From the NCBI GenBank assembly GCA_027924645.1, contig BSBN01001251.1:1-64000 (forward strand): a DNA stretch of 64,000 nucleotides. Direction: 5' to 3'. Shown here piece after piece: positions 27,401 to 41,718 of the stretch; within the stretch, counting starts at the first letter, position 1, and every line of letters begins with the position of its first letter. Under the pieces are notes generated by a model. That model worked only from the letters and a program-made list of their open reading frames with translations, searched no databases and was not told where the DNA came from. The translations under genes were made by a program, and so were the position numbers. Origin of the DNA: Cunninghamia lanceolata. Its lineage: Eukaryota > Streptophyta > Pinopsida > Cupressales > Cupressaceae.

Positions 27401-30400
27401 GATCGGTTAGCTCTGAATTATAAGGATATTCAAATCTTTAATTTGAATATCAAAATCTATTATATCAATGTTGTTGCTGGTCTCTGTATGAACAAACACA
27501 TAGACTACATAACCAGAGAAGTTCATAAATATCCATCAGGGATATTACATACAAGTTTGGTTATTGAAATCTGGGTGACTAGCAAATTAGGGCCTAAAAA
27601 CCCAAGTTAGATGCATCGATTCTCTCCCAACCTTCCTTTTTCACTTCCTTAATCCCACACACCCTTACACATACATATTAATGTCAATAAAGGCAGCGAA
27701 TACCTCCAAGGTGCTCACGTTTCTTCCTTAATGAGGTTGCACTAGATTTAAAATTGATATCCAAAGGAGCAATCAATACCAAAAATAAAAACCATTCTCC
27801 AATGAAGCAGCGAGAAGGTTATAAGAGGCAACAGCTAATATGAGGAAAGGCAGAGGCAACAGCTAATATGAGGAAAGTCTGCGGCTAAAACAATAAGGCA
27901 GCGACTATGGATTTGGTCTTTCAAATATGGTGCCACCACAAAATAAGAAAACTCCTCTTTGTTAAGCGCTGGAAACTAGGGGATAAACCTTCTTCAAAAT
28001 CTTCACCAAAATCTTCAATGAATCTGCAAACAATAACTCTAAATTTGTATTCTCTTGCAAATCTACACAAATTTAGCAAATAAACCCTTCCTCGGAAACA
28101 AATACCAAAACCTGCGAAATATGATAAATCCTTCAGCACTGATATTCGAACTTGTAATAGTCTGCACAAACTGTGATTTTGGATGAACCACATTGTATTG
28201 GCTAGGGAGGATCTTTCACCACTGAATCCAATCTTCGCATTTGGGTTTTCATTCTAGGTTGTTGTTGAACAAACCTGCTCAACCTCTACAACTGGGGTTT
28301 CAAAACAATACAAATACCAAGAATGCCTTTCATTTTCCCCTCAACCTTCTTTTATATCTTTTTAAGAGGAATTACTTTTATTTTCTTTTATTTCACCTCT
28401 CAAATTATAAAGTGTCCCCTTTTTAAAATAAACTCCACTTTTGACACTTTATAAAGTTATTTTATTATTTTCCTTTATTCAACACCATAATTAATCAAAT
28501 ACAAAAAAATCCTTAGAAATACTTAGGATAACTTTATAATTTAATTAATTAAATATTCCCTTTATTAAATAATTAAAAATATTTTCCACACATTCCTTCA
28601 AGCCCACAACAAATATTAAATGGGCCAAAAAAGATATTACAATCCGTAACGACTTGGACAATGTTATCAGCACCCACCATCTCTATGAACTCAATGAGGA
28701 TTTTGGAAATGAATTTTGCATTCTTGACTTGCCCCTCACAATCAACCGGCTTCAAAAACATAGCCCTTTTGGGGGACATTGCAATAACATTTATTAAAGG
28801 TCAGTTTTTGCAATCTTTCCATCCATAAAAAACAATGGACACTCTTGTTTCAATTCATGAATCTCTAACTGGTTTTAGTGATGTCTCTACAAAAAAAATT
28901 TCTTTTGCCAATAAGGTGGTGCCCACCTTTTCATACCCAAGATCTGTGTAACTAGAGGGTGTGTTACTGATTGCTACTGCAATTTCCCGTCAATATGGTG
29001 ATCTCACCAAGTTGAAAGGAAGACCATTGGTGTAAATGCAACATGCAATTTTTTCATCTAAAATATCTCTCGTTTCATTCTAAAATGCCTTAACCAATGG
29101 ATCTGTTTTGCAGGAAGGAGGAGAGGGATCCTCTTCTTGGATAGACATCGTCTCCAAGAAGGGGTGTTGGGAGGCCATTATTGAAGGAGAATTTGTAGGT
29201 GGCTTCGATGATGTTTTCTTTGCTAAAGGATGAGATTTTAATTTTGATCTCTCATTCATAGCATTAGCTTCTTCTTGTTCTCTAATGAATGCCATAATTT
29301 GTTCTTTTTGGCAACCCCTTCTTGTTTGGCCCTTCACATTTTTTTATTCCATGCCCACTCATAGCACATAAGTGAGCTTTCACTCAACTATATGAACTCT
29401 TATATGTGATCTTTCACTTATTACAATTCCAAATAAAAATCCCACCTCCTAGAAGTTGCTCAAGCATCGTAACATTTCCATAGAGGAGATGCTTTATCAT
29501 ATTTAAACTGTTTATTTGCCACAAGGCCCACTAAATTTAAACTAGTAGCCATTCCAAATAGATTGTTGTTATAAGAAATCACAAAAGTTTAAATTAAAAA
29601 AGAAAATGTAACCCTACAATATGTATGTTACCCGAAAATTTTAACTTAAAAATTTTCAAATTTTCAGTGCATTCCTATATCCCCCTGAACCTGCCGAATC
29701 ATGAAAACAATTAATTTTCCAAATCTGTATGAACCGGTGCAAATTCCTCTTATGGGCATGATTCTATCCCCATTCCACCCAATCTGACAAGTTTTCATGC
29801 TTAGATGCCTCATTGTTTGCGAGATTTTTAGCTTCACTTTTTCAGTCAGTGATTCACAAATGTGGCTAAATTTTGATTCCCAGGTTGCTAGAAATTAAAA
29901 CATTTTTGGGTTCTGCTCCTTATTGTCTGATTATCTTGCTGTCCAAATTTTGTGCAAAACGGAGCTGCTATAAGGAAGTTATGGAGTTTTCCGTCGTCGA
30001 CTTAAAGTATGTTTTCCAAAGGTTCTCAAATTATTCATGAAGTCAAATTTTACCGAGATAAAATTTAATGTTTTTCAAGGTCAGAAGTGGTGAGAAATAT
30101 AAAGTTTGGGGTTCTATTAAAGTTATAAAGTCGAGACTTCATGCGGACTCTTTATTGTTGGCAATTTGGAAAGTTTTGGAACTGCAGTTATGCTCGACTC
30201 CTTTGTTGTCGGAGGTTCTCTAAGTTATAAAACCTAATGCCCAACTTCCAAGTTTTGAAGTTGTGAAAAGGCGTGACTACGCGACTTCTTTGTTATTGGA
30301 GGTTTTGGGGTTTTCGAAACCTAAGTCTCCCTATGCCAGCATTCTCCAAGCCCATGCTCAAGCAAAAAATTTATGATTAGAGATGCTCTGGCAACGCCTT

Positions 30401-33400
30401 CACTACAGTATACGCATAAAATGGATTCGATGAAAAAGCTTCAGAAATCTATGAACAAAAGATTGCTATCATCTCTATCAGTGTCTTCTTCAACAATGTG
30501 TGGGAGAGACCTATACAACGAATTTATTGTCTCAGCTATAAACCAGGCAATGAGATGTTCTCCAATGAATCTTGGCAATGGCAAAGGGAGGAATTTTAGT
30601 TAGATGGCGATTTACCTGTGGCCATTTCACATATCCTATGGGATGATTTAAATGGAGAAGAGTCAAGGAATTCGTTTGAATCAACACTAGCTGAAGACTG
30701 TATGGAATCGAAACTCGTTCCGACTTCTGTGGATCACATAGACAAGGCAGTTCAACAAGATGCTTCGAGGAGATGCGGTCTCGGGGAGTCCAATGATCAC
30801 ATGATATAGACCAAATGAATTTGTTGGAAAAGTTTTAGCAACTTTCAAACGAATGTAATAGCAGATATTTGGAGATGCTCTGATTGGCTTGTCTGGAAAT
30901 ACTAAAGCATAGGCAACGTTCATGAATTCTTTCTCTAAAACAACAATTATTGCAAGATATGAACGCAATGGTTTTTGTTAAATAAAGACTTTAGAAACTT
31001 TCATTGAAAATGCAATCAGCGGGTATAAGACCAGATTCCACTGTCTTAGCCAACATCCTTCCCAGTTCACACCGTAGAGCACCGTGTTTCGAAATGCTTT
31101 GGTAGACATCTCTACAAAGTAATGGAGCATATATAAGACACACGAAACTGTTTGACAAAATGCCTGAAGAAGATGATCGGCTTTCTTTATGATTAGGTCA
31201 AAAGTGTTTGGTTGGAATGAACGAATCTTCAAGTGATGGTGGCGAAGTCACTTTTGTTTGTGCCCATTATGGGAAACCTACCCATCCTCAGTGTCCTGAG
31301 TGCTTTGAATCAAAGCTACCCTGCGCAAAGGTGACCTCATGTTCACTGGAATAGTTTTGACTTCGGGAGGTTGGAATTGAAGTGCTCGTGAAGAATTTTA
31401 GCTAAAGATGGAGAACTTGCTAAGCAATTTATTAATCAGTGTCATGTTCTGGACGTTTTTGCCGGTGCTCTTGATCAAGTAGGATTGGCCGAAATCAAAG
31501 TTGCAGACTTTGACTAAGTCACCAGAAGATTTTGAGAAGGAGATACAGCTTCCGGGCAAGAGTAAACACCCAAATCTTGTGAGCTTGCAAGGCTACTACT
31601 GGACACCACAACTACAACTTCTCATTTATGAGTATATCCAAAGTGGAAGCTTGTATAGCCAACTTCATGAGGTTTCTTAGTCGGATGCCCCTTTAAATTG
31701 GTCAACTTGGTTCAACATAGCCTTGGGAACTGCAAGGTGGCTTGTACATCTTCATCATTCTTGTAGGCCGCCAGTTATACACTATAACATAAAATCTAGT
31801 AATGTTTTGCTTGACGAGCGTCGCAATCCCAAAACTATTGATTATGGCCTTGCAAAGTTACTGCCTATGCTTAATAGATACATACTCAATGGCAAGATAC
31901 AGAATGCATGAAGGATGATTGGCTTGATGCAGATTTACGCACTTGGGTATATTGATGTCCCTGGCTTTCTATTCAATGCAGCTTGTTTAAAAGTTGGAGC
32001 TTTGGAATAGGGTATGGATATCCATCAAAGTACAATGGAGGGAGAATTTTAGTTAGGAGCATTTGAAAGTGCTATTGTAGACATTTGTGCAAACATAAAA
32101 GGAGAGACAAGGTATCTAAACAGTTGACAAACTAAGTCATTTTTAATAACTTAATGCAATGTTATCTTCTTTCAATGTAAAAGGAAGGAAGGTCAAAAGT
32201 TAATTAAAGAATTAGTTGCCGTAAGAAAAGAGGATTTCTTTTACAACTGATCATTCAAGAATCAGTTACGGGAGTAATGAAGAGATTTTCAAGAATCAGT
32301 TACGAGAAACCGAGGAGTTTCATTGGAGGCAGCTATTTATTGGAAATCTTCATAATACCAAGGGATCTTTTTCTGGCTGTTCGGGAACAGGAGAAGTAGA
32401 GTAGTAGTTCTATTTTCAACACAGTTTTATTGTACAATAGTTGGGGCTTTGAACTCAAATTTACATTGGAGAAATAAAGAAGTTGTTTCTGAGTCTGTGT
32501 ACTTATTGATGTTTTCTTTTGATCGCATATGTCCTTTGTGTCTTTGTGATTACCCTCTGATGTTCTATCTGTTATATCAAACTGTATGTGTTATTTCTGA
32601 AGCTTTGAATTCAGATTAATTCATCTCTTGAAGTGGAATTTGCCGTCCATTATTTTCTTGGTTCTCATCCGTGGGTGTGGGAAAGGTGAACTTTGTGTCA
32701 TTTTTCTGCATTCATTTAATTCTGAATTTAATCTTTCACATCTACCTCATGACTATGGGTAGATGGTAGTGTGCCTTTTTTGCTTTCTGGTTAAAAGCAC
32801 ACCCGGTTTCCATTCATTGTATATCTGTCGAAAGTAGCTGCGCCTTGTAAAATAAGCAGAGAGCACTTGCAGATACCATTGCAAGTGACTCAACTGTTAG
32901 TCAAACTGTCATTGTAGTGGGCAAGGGAGTATAAAATTCGAATGACAAATCTGTTAACCAACAATGTATAAACTAATAAAAGTAAAAAATGTTCAAAACA
33001 AACACCATAAAACATTTTGAAAAATCCTAAAACTTCTTTTTTTTCTTAAAAAAATTGAAAAAAATTCATTAAACTACTTGCCTTAGATCGATAGATGTCC
33101 TTTGTGTAAGCTAGATTCCTCCCCTTGGCACTTTGCAATCATTCTCCTTCGAAAAAATACTAACAATCTTCCAAAATGTGAAAATGGCAAAACAATGAAT
33201 GAGTTCTTGTGAAATAGGTTTGTTTTTGTGAAATAACTTAGTATGGGCATGTTTTAGGGTTTTAGGCACTTTTTAGGATTTGTTTATAATAGTATTTTAA
33301 TGTTAAAAATATGCTTTTAAATTTTCGTTTTAATGTTTTTTTTAAAATTCAGCACTATGGTTGTGGGTGCCCTTGGGAGCACTGGAGAGTGGCTAGGGCA

Positions 33401-36400
33401 TGGCCTTCCCACCTTGGGTTCCTTGTGTGTATGCAAGGCCATGCCTTGAGTCCCTGTGGGTACACCATGGGTAACCCAGGATGATAGGGCCGTGCCCTGG
33501 TTGCTCCTGTTGTTAGAACGATACCCAAACCAGTTCGGTACAAGATTGGGACCCGAGGGGGGCGTGCCTTGCAACTTAGATTTTAAATTTAAATTTTGCA
33601 TTTAGAATAAATGGCATGCAAATTGAACTTGAAGTTGATATTACAAACTTACAAATACATACACATTACACAACACATCATACACATTCAATTTTTTTTA
33701 TTTATTTATAATCATTGTTAGATAATAAATTATTTGTAAAGCACTGAAGATTTTATTTTCTGGTTTGGTTTAGGCTATTTACTAGGGTATTGATGATTTT
33801 TTTGGGGTTGAATATTGCTTTTGAAAATAGGAGAATTGGTGGCAAACCTAAGGACCTTTCATAGTTTTAAAAATCGCAGTGACTCGTGAGTACTCGCGGT
33901 AAAAAATGGGTTGTGAGCTCTCGGAAGTAAAACTCATAGCCGACTTTAAGCAAAAATTCACCGCGCATTTTTTGAACAAAAAATGCGATTACCTGATAAA
34001 TCTCGCCACGACTCGCTGAACATCAAAAACCCATTTAAAATTAGGGTATAAAGACGTTATTTCAAGATTTCGCTTATTTATTTTCGCGTCTAGTCTTTCA
34101 AAGTGGGCAAAGTGAACACTGAAACGAGATTTTAGGATTTTGTTTATGAAGGGTTTCGGCACGCTCCAGTGTATACTGGGACAATAAATTTGACTTTAAA
34201 GAAAAATCATGTCTGTCTTAAGACCAACGCACGCTTGTACACTACCCTTGGAGACTTTCATTTTGAAAAACATGTTTACCCATATAGAGGCATGCGCTAG
34301 AGCATATGTTTGTCTACTTTTGCTCTATGAAAACATGCTCTTCTTAACCTTGCACATGCCACTCAATACGGCACTAATTTTTTGGTTTTTGAAATTTTTT
34401 TCTCACCCTTAAGGGGCACATGCTATTCTACACCCTTGCAACTTTTTGAACCAAAATTTGTCTTCAAAGGCGCGCACCATATACTACAACTTTTCAAAAC
34501 TAAAACTCATTCTCCTTTACAAAGGCGAACTCCATTCTATTGAGATGAAATTTGTCATAGCTCGATATTAAGGCCTTGTTTAAATTAAAGATTTAAACAT
34601 CATAAAAGATGGAAGTTGCTTTTAGGCAACTCGGATAATTACATGTATTATTAAATATAATAACTAATATTATATTTATTATGTTAATAAACATAAGCCC
34701 AAAAATAAATATTATAAATTAAATTATATATATACTATGAAGTAACAAGGGGTCGACTCCCATTTTGGCGGACACTTACCAAGCAAAAACAATACATTCA
34801 ATAAAGCAAGACACATAATTATAAGAGCACAATAAAGATGCGAACCATAAAACATGTCATTTAAAGTTAAACTATGTGAAGTTGATAACTATTATTAATT
34901 GGAGAGAAATTGTCCATGAAAGGGCCGCCGACGAATCAAATCAAGTTGACTGAAGATTGCCGTTTGTAATAAGGCAACGCATATGTTAAGATAATCACTA
35001 ATCAGCGACTATGTTAGCATATAAGTCAGCGAAGAAAATTATTAATAAGGAATACCACTGACTAATGAAGGGACGCGATTGGCCATGGGTTGCAATCGTT
35101 CAAAGATATAAAGGTTCGTGGTCATTGTGTTATGGGAGGGGAATCACCTTCAATCATATTCACCAAGGGACAAGCAACACAAATATCGAATCATAACACA
35201 ACAATCTCTCTCTACATATCGAACACCAAGCATTCCATAAGCAACATCAATTCTTGATCATCCAGCACTAGCGAATGGGCATTGATATATTAAGCATAAA
35301 TAGAAGTATATGAGAAGATTGATCCACATACATTTCCCAGCCGTCACTTGTTAAAGCCCGCAGATATAAAGGTATGCATTATGCCTCAATTCTATGTTTG
35401 ATTTACGTATATGAATGATGGTTACACTTAGATTTACATACTCAATGCTTGATAAATGATATGTATGCTGCCGAACCTATGTCTGATTTATATATATACA
35501 TGACTAAGTTATGCTCAGATTTCCATATTCGATGCATAGCAATAGTATATAATGATGATTGCATGATTGTTAATAAGAAGTATACTATTAGAACAAATCT
35601 AATTGTGGTATGAATAAATGAATCACAATTAGAAATGGAAATAAGTTATTAGTTTAATTGTCTTATGATTGGAATTAAATATAAATATCAACTCTATGAC
35701 AATGATGAATGAATTGAATTAGCAATGAAGCCAAGTATAAGGCTATCGATAAATGATGAAATGAGGTTCCAAGAAGGAACAAGAATAGAGATATAATGAT
35801 TTCAAAATTATGAATAATGAATTGTGGCTCACGAACTTGTGATGTAATCTCTCAACTTATACTTAAATATATTTTTCAATATACCTTTACCTCACGAACC
35901 CTGAAAAACACCTAAGTCTCCAGAGGATTCAAAAAGTTGATCCAGTGCGACGGCATATTAAGGTGGCGCTGAATCTTGGTGCAAAATCGTGATAAATTGC
36001 GCCAAATTCTAGAGGAAATCAAACACCTCAAGTGATGCGCCAATTCTAGATGATTTCGAATGCATTAACCAACCCGCCACATGTGAAAGCGAAATTTCTA
36101 GAGGATTTTGAAGGTGTGAACCAATGCGCCAAAGGTAGTAAAGATGATGATTCCAACTTCACCATCTAATCCGCCAATCAAGAAGAATTCACCTCCTTGA
36201 CCAAATGCGCCACTCACATAATGAGGCTAAATTTCAGTTTCAAGGCAAATTTCAAAGCGAACAACCAAATCTTGACCAAGTTTAAACACCTTTGTAAGAG
36301 GATTTCAACTCTTCAACTAATGCGAAATTTCAAAGGATTTCAAGCCTTCAACTAATGCGAAATTTTAGAGGATTTCAAGCCTTCAACTAAATGCGAATTT

Positions 36401-39400
36401 CAGAGGATATCAACCCCTTGGAGTGATGCGCCCAAAGCACAAATGTTTATGTTTTGAAAGAACATTCATCCAAAGCACCTAAGTCAAGTGGATCAAAGAG
36501 AATTTTAGAGGAAATCAACATGCCTATCCAATGCGACCTAAGGAGAAGCAGGGATTTTGGGTTGGATTTGTTGCACATTAAAGGTTTTTAGAGGATCTCT
36601 AATCCCTCAACCAATGCGCCATTATGGAGATAAATTCTAGAAAACTCAAGTTGTTGATCTAAGCCGCTTGGAAGGAAGGTTCGTCATAAAGTCTAAATCA
36701 ATTTCCAGAGGATTCTAATATGATGATCCAATGCGCCAAAACCTAGTAAGGAAGATCTTTTGCACTTGATAGAAGGTAGAGAAGGAAGATCTAGAAGATG
36801 TCATCCAATGCGAAAATCAAGAGGAAATCACACCCTTGATCCAATGCGCCAGCCATATAGAAGACTCAGAAATTAGATCTAGTGCGCTTGATGGAGGGTA
36901 AGTGAGATGAAAAGGTTAAGCATCAAGGAAGACTCCAGACCCTTAATCCAATCCGCCAAGATGGATGATAGGTAGTTTCTAAGGGTCAAAGTGCAAATTT
37001 CATATTGTTTCTAGAGGATCTTGAATACCTCAACCAATGCGCCACTAGATAGGGTGGTCTAGTTCAAGATTTTAAAGGCAAATCAAAGAGAGAATTAGAA
37101 GCGATTAAAAGGTTCGACCACCAAAGCAAAGATAACAAGAGGAATTTGATTCCCCTAACCGGTGCGACAAGGGAAAAGGTGAGATTCATGAGAATTTTGC
37201 AAGTTCCTAGAAGATTTCAAGTGGGTCAACCAATGTGCCGTTCTTGAAGAGGAGTTTGTGAAAAAGGCTACATCATACGAAGCTAGATCTAGAGGAAACC
37301 CAAGTGTTAAACCAATGCGCTAAGGGAGATGCTAGAAGAAATAAAATCTAAAGCACCAAGAGGTAAAGATCTAGAGGATTTCAAAGTGCCATCTAATCCG
37401 CCACATTTAGGGGAAATTGAATTGCTGAACCAAAGCGCCCAAGGTAGAAAAGACAAAATTCAGGAGAAATCAAATGTTTCAACCAACACACTAAGGTGGA
37501 AGGGCAAGTTTTAAGTGTTGAAGTGCAAAATTTTATGAAATTTCTAGAGGAAACTAAAACCTTGAACCAACGCGCCACTTCTAAGACAGGCCTAATTCAA
37601 GTTTTAAGTGAATTTTCAAGGAGGATCTTAAAATCTCCAAGTAATGCGCTAGCCCTTAGAGACTTCAAACACTTGATCTATTGCATTAAAACAGCAAGAA
37701 GAGATCAAATCCCTCATCTAATGCACCAAAAGGGGGAGATGAGAGGAGGATTTCAAGATGCTTAACCGCTGCGCCAAGATTGATAAGGGAAAGGAGTTTC
37801 AAGGCAGAATTGTAGAGGAATTCAGAAGTGCCATCCAATGCGCCACATGTAAAGGAAGCTTGCTCGGTGTTTAAAAGTCTATCTAGAAGATTTTGAAACG
37901 TGGATCTAGTGCACCAGCCCTAGAGGAAATCAAAACACCTATCTAATGCCCTAAGCAAGTAGGAGGATTGAAGTATTAAGGTTGCAAGGAGATTCCAAAA
38001 AACCATGATCTGCTGCACCAAGAGGATAGGACAGAAGATTTTAGTTTCTGATCTGCTCCTCCAAGAAGGATGAGCTCAAGAGAGTAAAGGAGGATTTAAG
38101 GACTTTATTCAATGCTCTTTTTTTTTATTGTTTTCATCTTCTTTAGACCTTGAGCAAATGATTTCTTATGTGTTTATGTTATAAAGTTGAAGTATTGATG
38201 TTGTTTCTTCTCTGTGTTGCAGGAATGTGAATGATGCTAAGGAGTCATCAAAGGAGCAAATGTCTAGAACCACCTTCATGTTAGGAAAGTCATCAAGTAG
38301 CTGTTCTAAGAAGTCACTTCAAGTATCGACTACTTCATCTTCATCAATCAAGACTTCCAAAGGCATCCACTTTACTTCAAGGAAACCTCATGTCATTATG
38401 CTTCAAGTCCCCTTGGGAAGTTAGCTGCTCTATCATAAGGAATCATTCAAGATCATCTTCCAGGAAGCATCATTCCAAGAGATCTACATCAACTTATACA
38501 TCAAGCGAAGGCATTCAGCATTCATCCATCTAAACTTCAAGACTTTACAACTTCAAGTCCAAGAGAGTCTCCTACTCTTACATGAAGGAAGCATCATCAT
38601 CATCATATCTCTACTCTACTCTCTTCAAGAGGATGCATCCAAAGAAGATCATTCATATCTACATCCTACAAGAAGAAGAAACATTGCAAAGTTAGTCAAG
38701 CGAAGCAACAAGTATCATATATCCAGTCTACAAGAAGAACGAATAAGGCAAGATCTACAAGATGTATTCCCAAACATACAAGTTCAAGCAATCGCATTGA
38801 ATACATCATTACATGTCGATACAATTTTCAAAGTATGCTGAAGTGGCATCTAGGTGGCGAGTACACATCATTCAATTTTGATTAGCCGCATTATTTAATG
38901 CATTCAATGTATCATTTAATAAAAGAAGTCAAAGGGATTCCTATGTGGAAGATATTTTAAATGCTTTCGCCTTACCTTATCACATTCGAAAATGTGCCTT
39001 CATTGCCTCTCTTTTTTGCTAAAAATAGCAATTTGTTGTAACTACCTATGAGGTGGCATGATCTAAGCCCTTGGCTATCAAATTGATCTCAGCCATTCAT
39101 TGTAAAACTGGACACTATATAAAGGCCTTGTTGCCTCATTTGTATAGATATAGATTTTAGATTTTAGGAGTAGAATAGGAGACTCTCGAAATTCTTTGAG
39201 AGGACTTGGAGATTGTTGTAAATATTTCTCGAGATTAATGCAAAGACATTGGAGCTACTTGTTTGGTGTTAAGTATTATTTTGTGGAATAACTTGATTTC
39301 TTGTACTCAATGAAATGGAGAGATGTTTCAAATAGATTAGAAATAGATTAGAGCTCATTGTTGTAATGTATGTTGTACTGAATATTTGATCAACTCCTAG

Positions 39401-41647
39401 CTCATGCTTTTAACATTCATCGCTGGTGAATTGTTGTGTAAAGCTAGTCTGAGCCATATTTGCTTAAGTTTGATTGTGGATGCTTGTTTGAGCTGCACCG
39501 TTCAATGGGTGCTCATATGAGTCTTCATGATTTGAAAACCGTTCGCGAACCTTAGGAGATTGCACCAACTTCATGTAGTTGTAGGCATCCTTGGCGAAGT
39601 GAAGTTAGGTTTACTTAGGAGTTTGTCTATTCAATACATCATCATTGCTACATTGACCTTAGATTAGCTTTTTGAACCCTTAACCCTTTTTCATTTTCTT
39701 TATCATTGAGAACTTGTATATACTTTATCCATACCGAAGGAGGAATAAGTCGAATGAAAGGAAGAAAGATCTAATGTAAGTCCCTTTGTGTTTAACAGCA
39801 AAATCATACTTAGTCATTGAGCTGTCTCTTATATAATCATCAGAAAGGAACCTTGGAGTCATCTTGTTTGATCACTTCGTTCAGCATTCGAGAGGCTTTG
39901 CTCAAGAGGGAGTTAGATACTTTGTATTTCACTCTAATTGTTGACTTGTCGAAAAACAACCATCAACAGGACCTTATGTCATAACAGAGCATCATGGAAA
40001 GGATTCATACTTCATTCAGACCCTGAATGGTGAAATCTAAGAATTGCCAGTGCATGGATAGTTCTTGAAGCAATTCTTTGCTTGATCATATCCATGCACA
40101 TTTGTATTTTTACTATAAATAAGTGTGTTGCTTGGTGTGCTTCCCCTGTTTGTTGTTTTGTGTGGTCTGCTGCCTCCCAGAGATTCACGAATCCTCATGA
40201 TGACCTTGCAGTCATCTATCCCCAACTAGAGACACTGTTTGGACCTGTACTATGATGTATGCCCTAACCCCTCATGTTTTTTCCCTAGGCTTGCTAAAAC
40301 CCTTGTAAAACCCTAAGGCCTAGAGCCTTATCACATTTGCCTTTGTATCCTCTCATTTTAATCCTTTGTTGACTGCCCATGGCCCGTTCCCGAACACTTA
40401 AGTTGTCACTTAAGAATCCTTTGTTGTTGGATTACAGGTCCCCGCACCTAGGGTTACCTTTTTATCTTGTGGCCTTAAGCTTTATCGAATATCCAATTCA
40501 TTTAAAATAATGTTTTATCTTTATGTTGGATAGTAGGCGTGCTTTTGATCTATGTCCTCTTTGTTTGTTCGACCTAGCATGGCCCCCCAAATTTCTGCTC
40601 TAAAGGTATTCAATTTCTGCTCCAAATGCTGCTCCAAATTTCTGCTCTAAAGGTATTCGATTTCTGCTCCAAATGATGATCCAAATGCTGCTCCAAGATG
40701 TACAATTCTGCAAACTCCGTAGATCTCCAATGAAGTTTGCGAATTCCGTATGATTCCACCTCCAAGATGAGATTGGGTTTTCGTCGAATCCACCTTATTT
40801 TCACAAGGGTTTTTGTCCTCGGAAAATAATGCAAACAAGTTGCAAATGAACAAGGGAAGTAAAATGAATTATGCTGAATGATGATGAAATGATCTCAAAA
40901 TACCTTTTATTTATACATATTTTCCTTGCTTTCCTCAAGCTGGCCAACCTAGGCCAAATAAACTTTTTATTTATTTATTCTTCTCTCTCAAGAGGGCCGG
41001 CCCACCTTGTCTTCATCTTGGCTGACCTATGGCAAAGTGTGGTGCCAAAGATCAACATCAAATCCCTCTTAGGCTGACTTAACATAATAGATACTTTCTT
41101 GTTTCTTTTTTTTTTTCTCCTTCTATTTGGGCGCTCAAACCAAGGAATAATCATTATTTTATTGTCTTCCTTTCTCCAAGGGTGATCATAAGGAAAGATA
41201 TCAAAAGCCAAAGATTCCACGCTTTATCCTCTCCAAGGGCATTCAACAAAATATAAGAAATGATCACAATTTCACTTCACACCAAATCACCCTTCAATGA
41301 CCCAATTTCCACACCTCTATGATCCCTAGATGGTTCACTCCACTAGAGGGCAAATTATTTTATTCAAAGTGAATACATCATGATCATTAGAAAAATATGA
41401 TAATTCAAGTTCCATACTCAAATCACCCACCAAAAATCCTGGAGTATGGAAATTACCCTCTTAGGCCTGTTTCAGTGATCACTCTGAAAATCTGGACATT
41501 ACAACTATAATATGTTGGAGTCAATTGAAAGGAAAGAAGATCTAGCGGGGTGCTCATTGTGTCAAGTTGTATTATTTCAACATACTTCCAATGCAGAAAT
41601 TTTGGGCCTATTTTGAAACGGGGCCCCACCATAGAGCTAGAATTAGT

Positions 41648-41718
<71 letters not shown>

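Larger units (their letters stand above)
17561..27549 (-). mobile_element. Solo-LTR-like unit split by the chromovirus insertion
   Basis: It begins TGTCATGTCCCC (17561) and ends GGGATATTACA (27549), matching the extended inverted ends of other LTRs in this window. Without the inserted chromovirus (19185-27245) and one copy of its target duplication it is about 1.92 kb. Flanks are TACAC (17556-17560) and TACAA (27550-27554), a 4-of-5 match expected of an aged 5-bp target duplication. No internal retrotransposon genes are seen in it, so it is probably a solo LTR. Orientation is a guess. Confidence 0.6.

Noticed and set aside
33317..33601. 94-codon minus frame as a gene
   Set aside because: GC-rich low-complexity translation with overlapping frames and no family match.
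35905..38080. CRISPR array or coding repeat
   Set aside because: Plant nuclear context, variable spacing, degenerate boxes, and no maintained reading frame.
34553..41503. One large LTR pair or solo LTR spanning this interval
   Set aside because: Ends are only loosely alike and flanking five-base sequences (AAATT, ACTAT) do not match.
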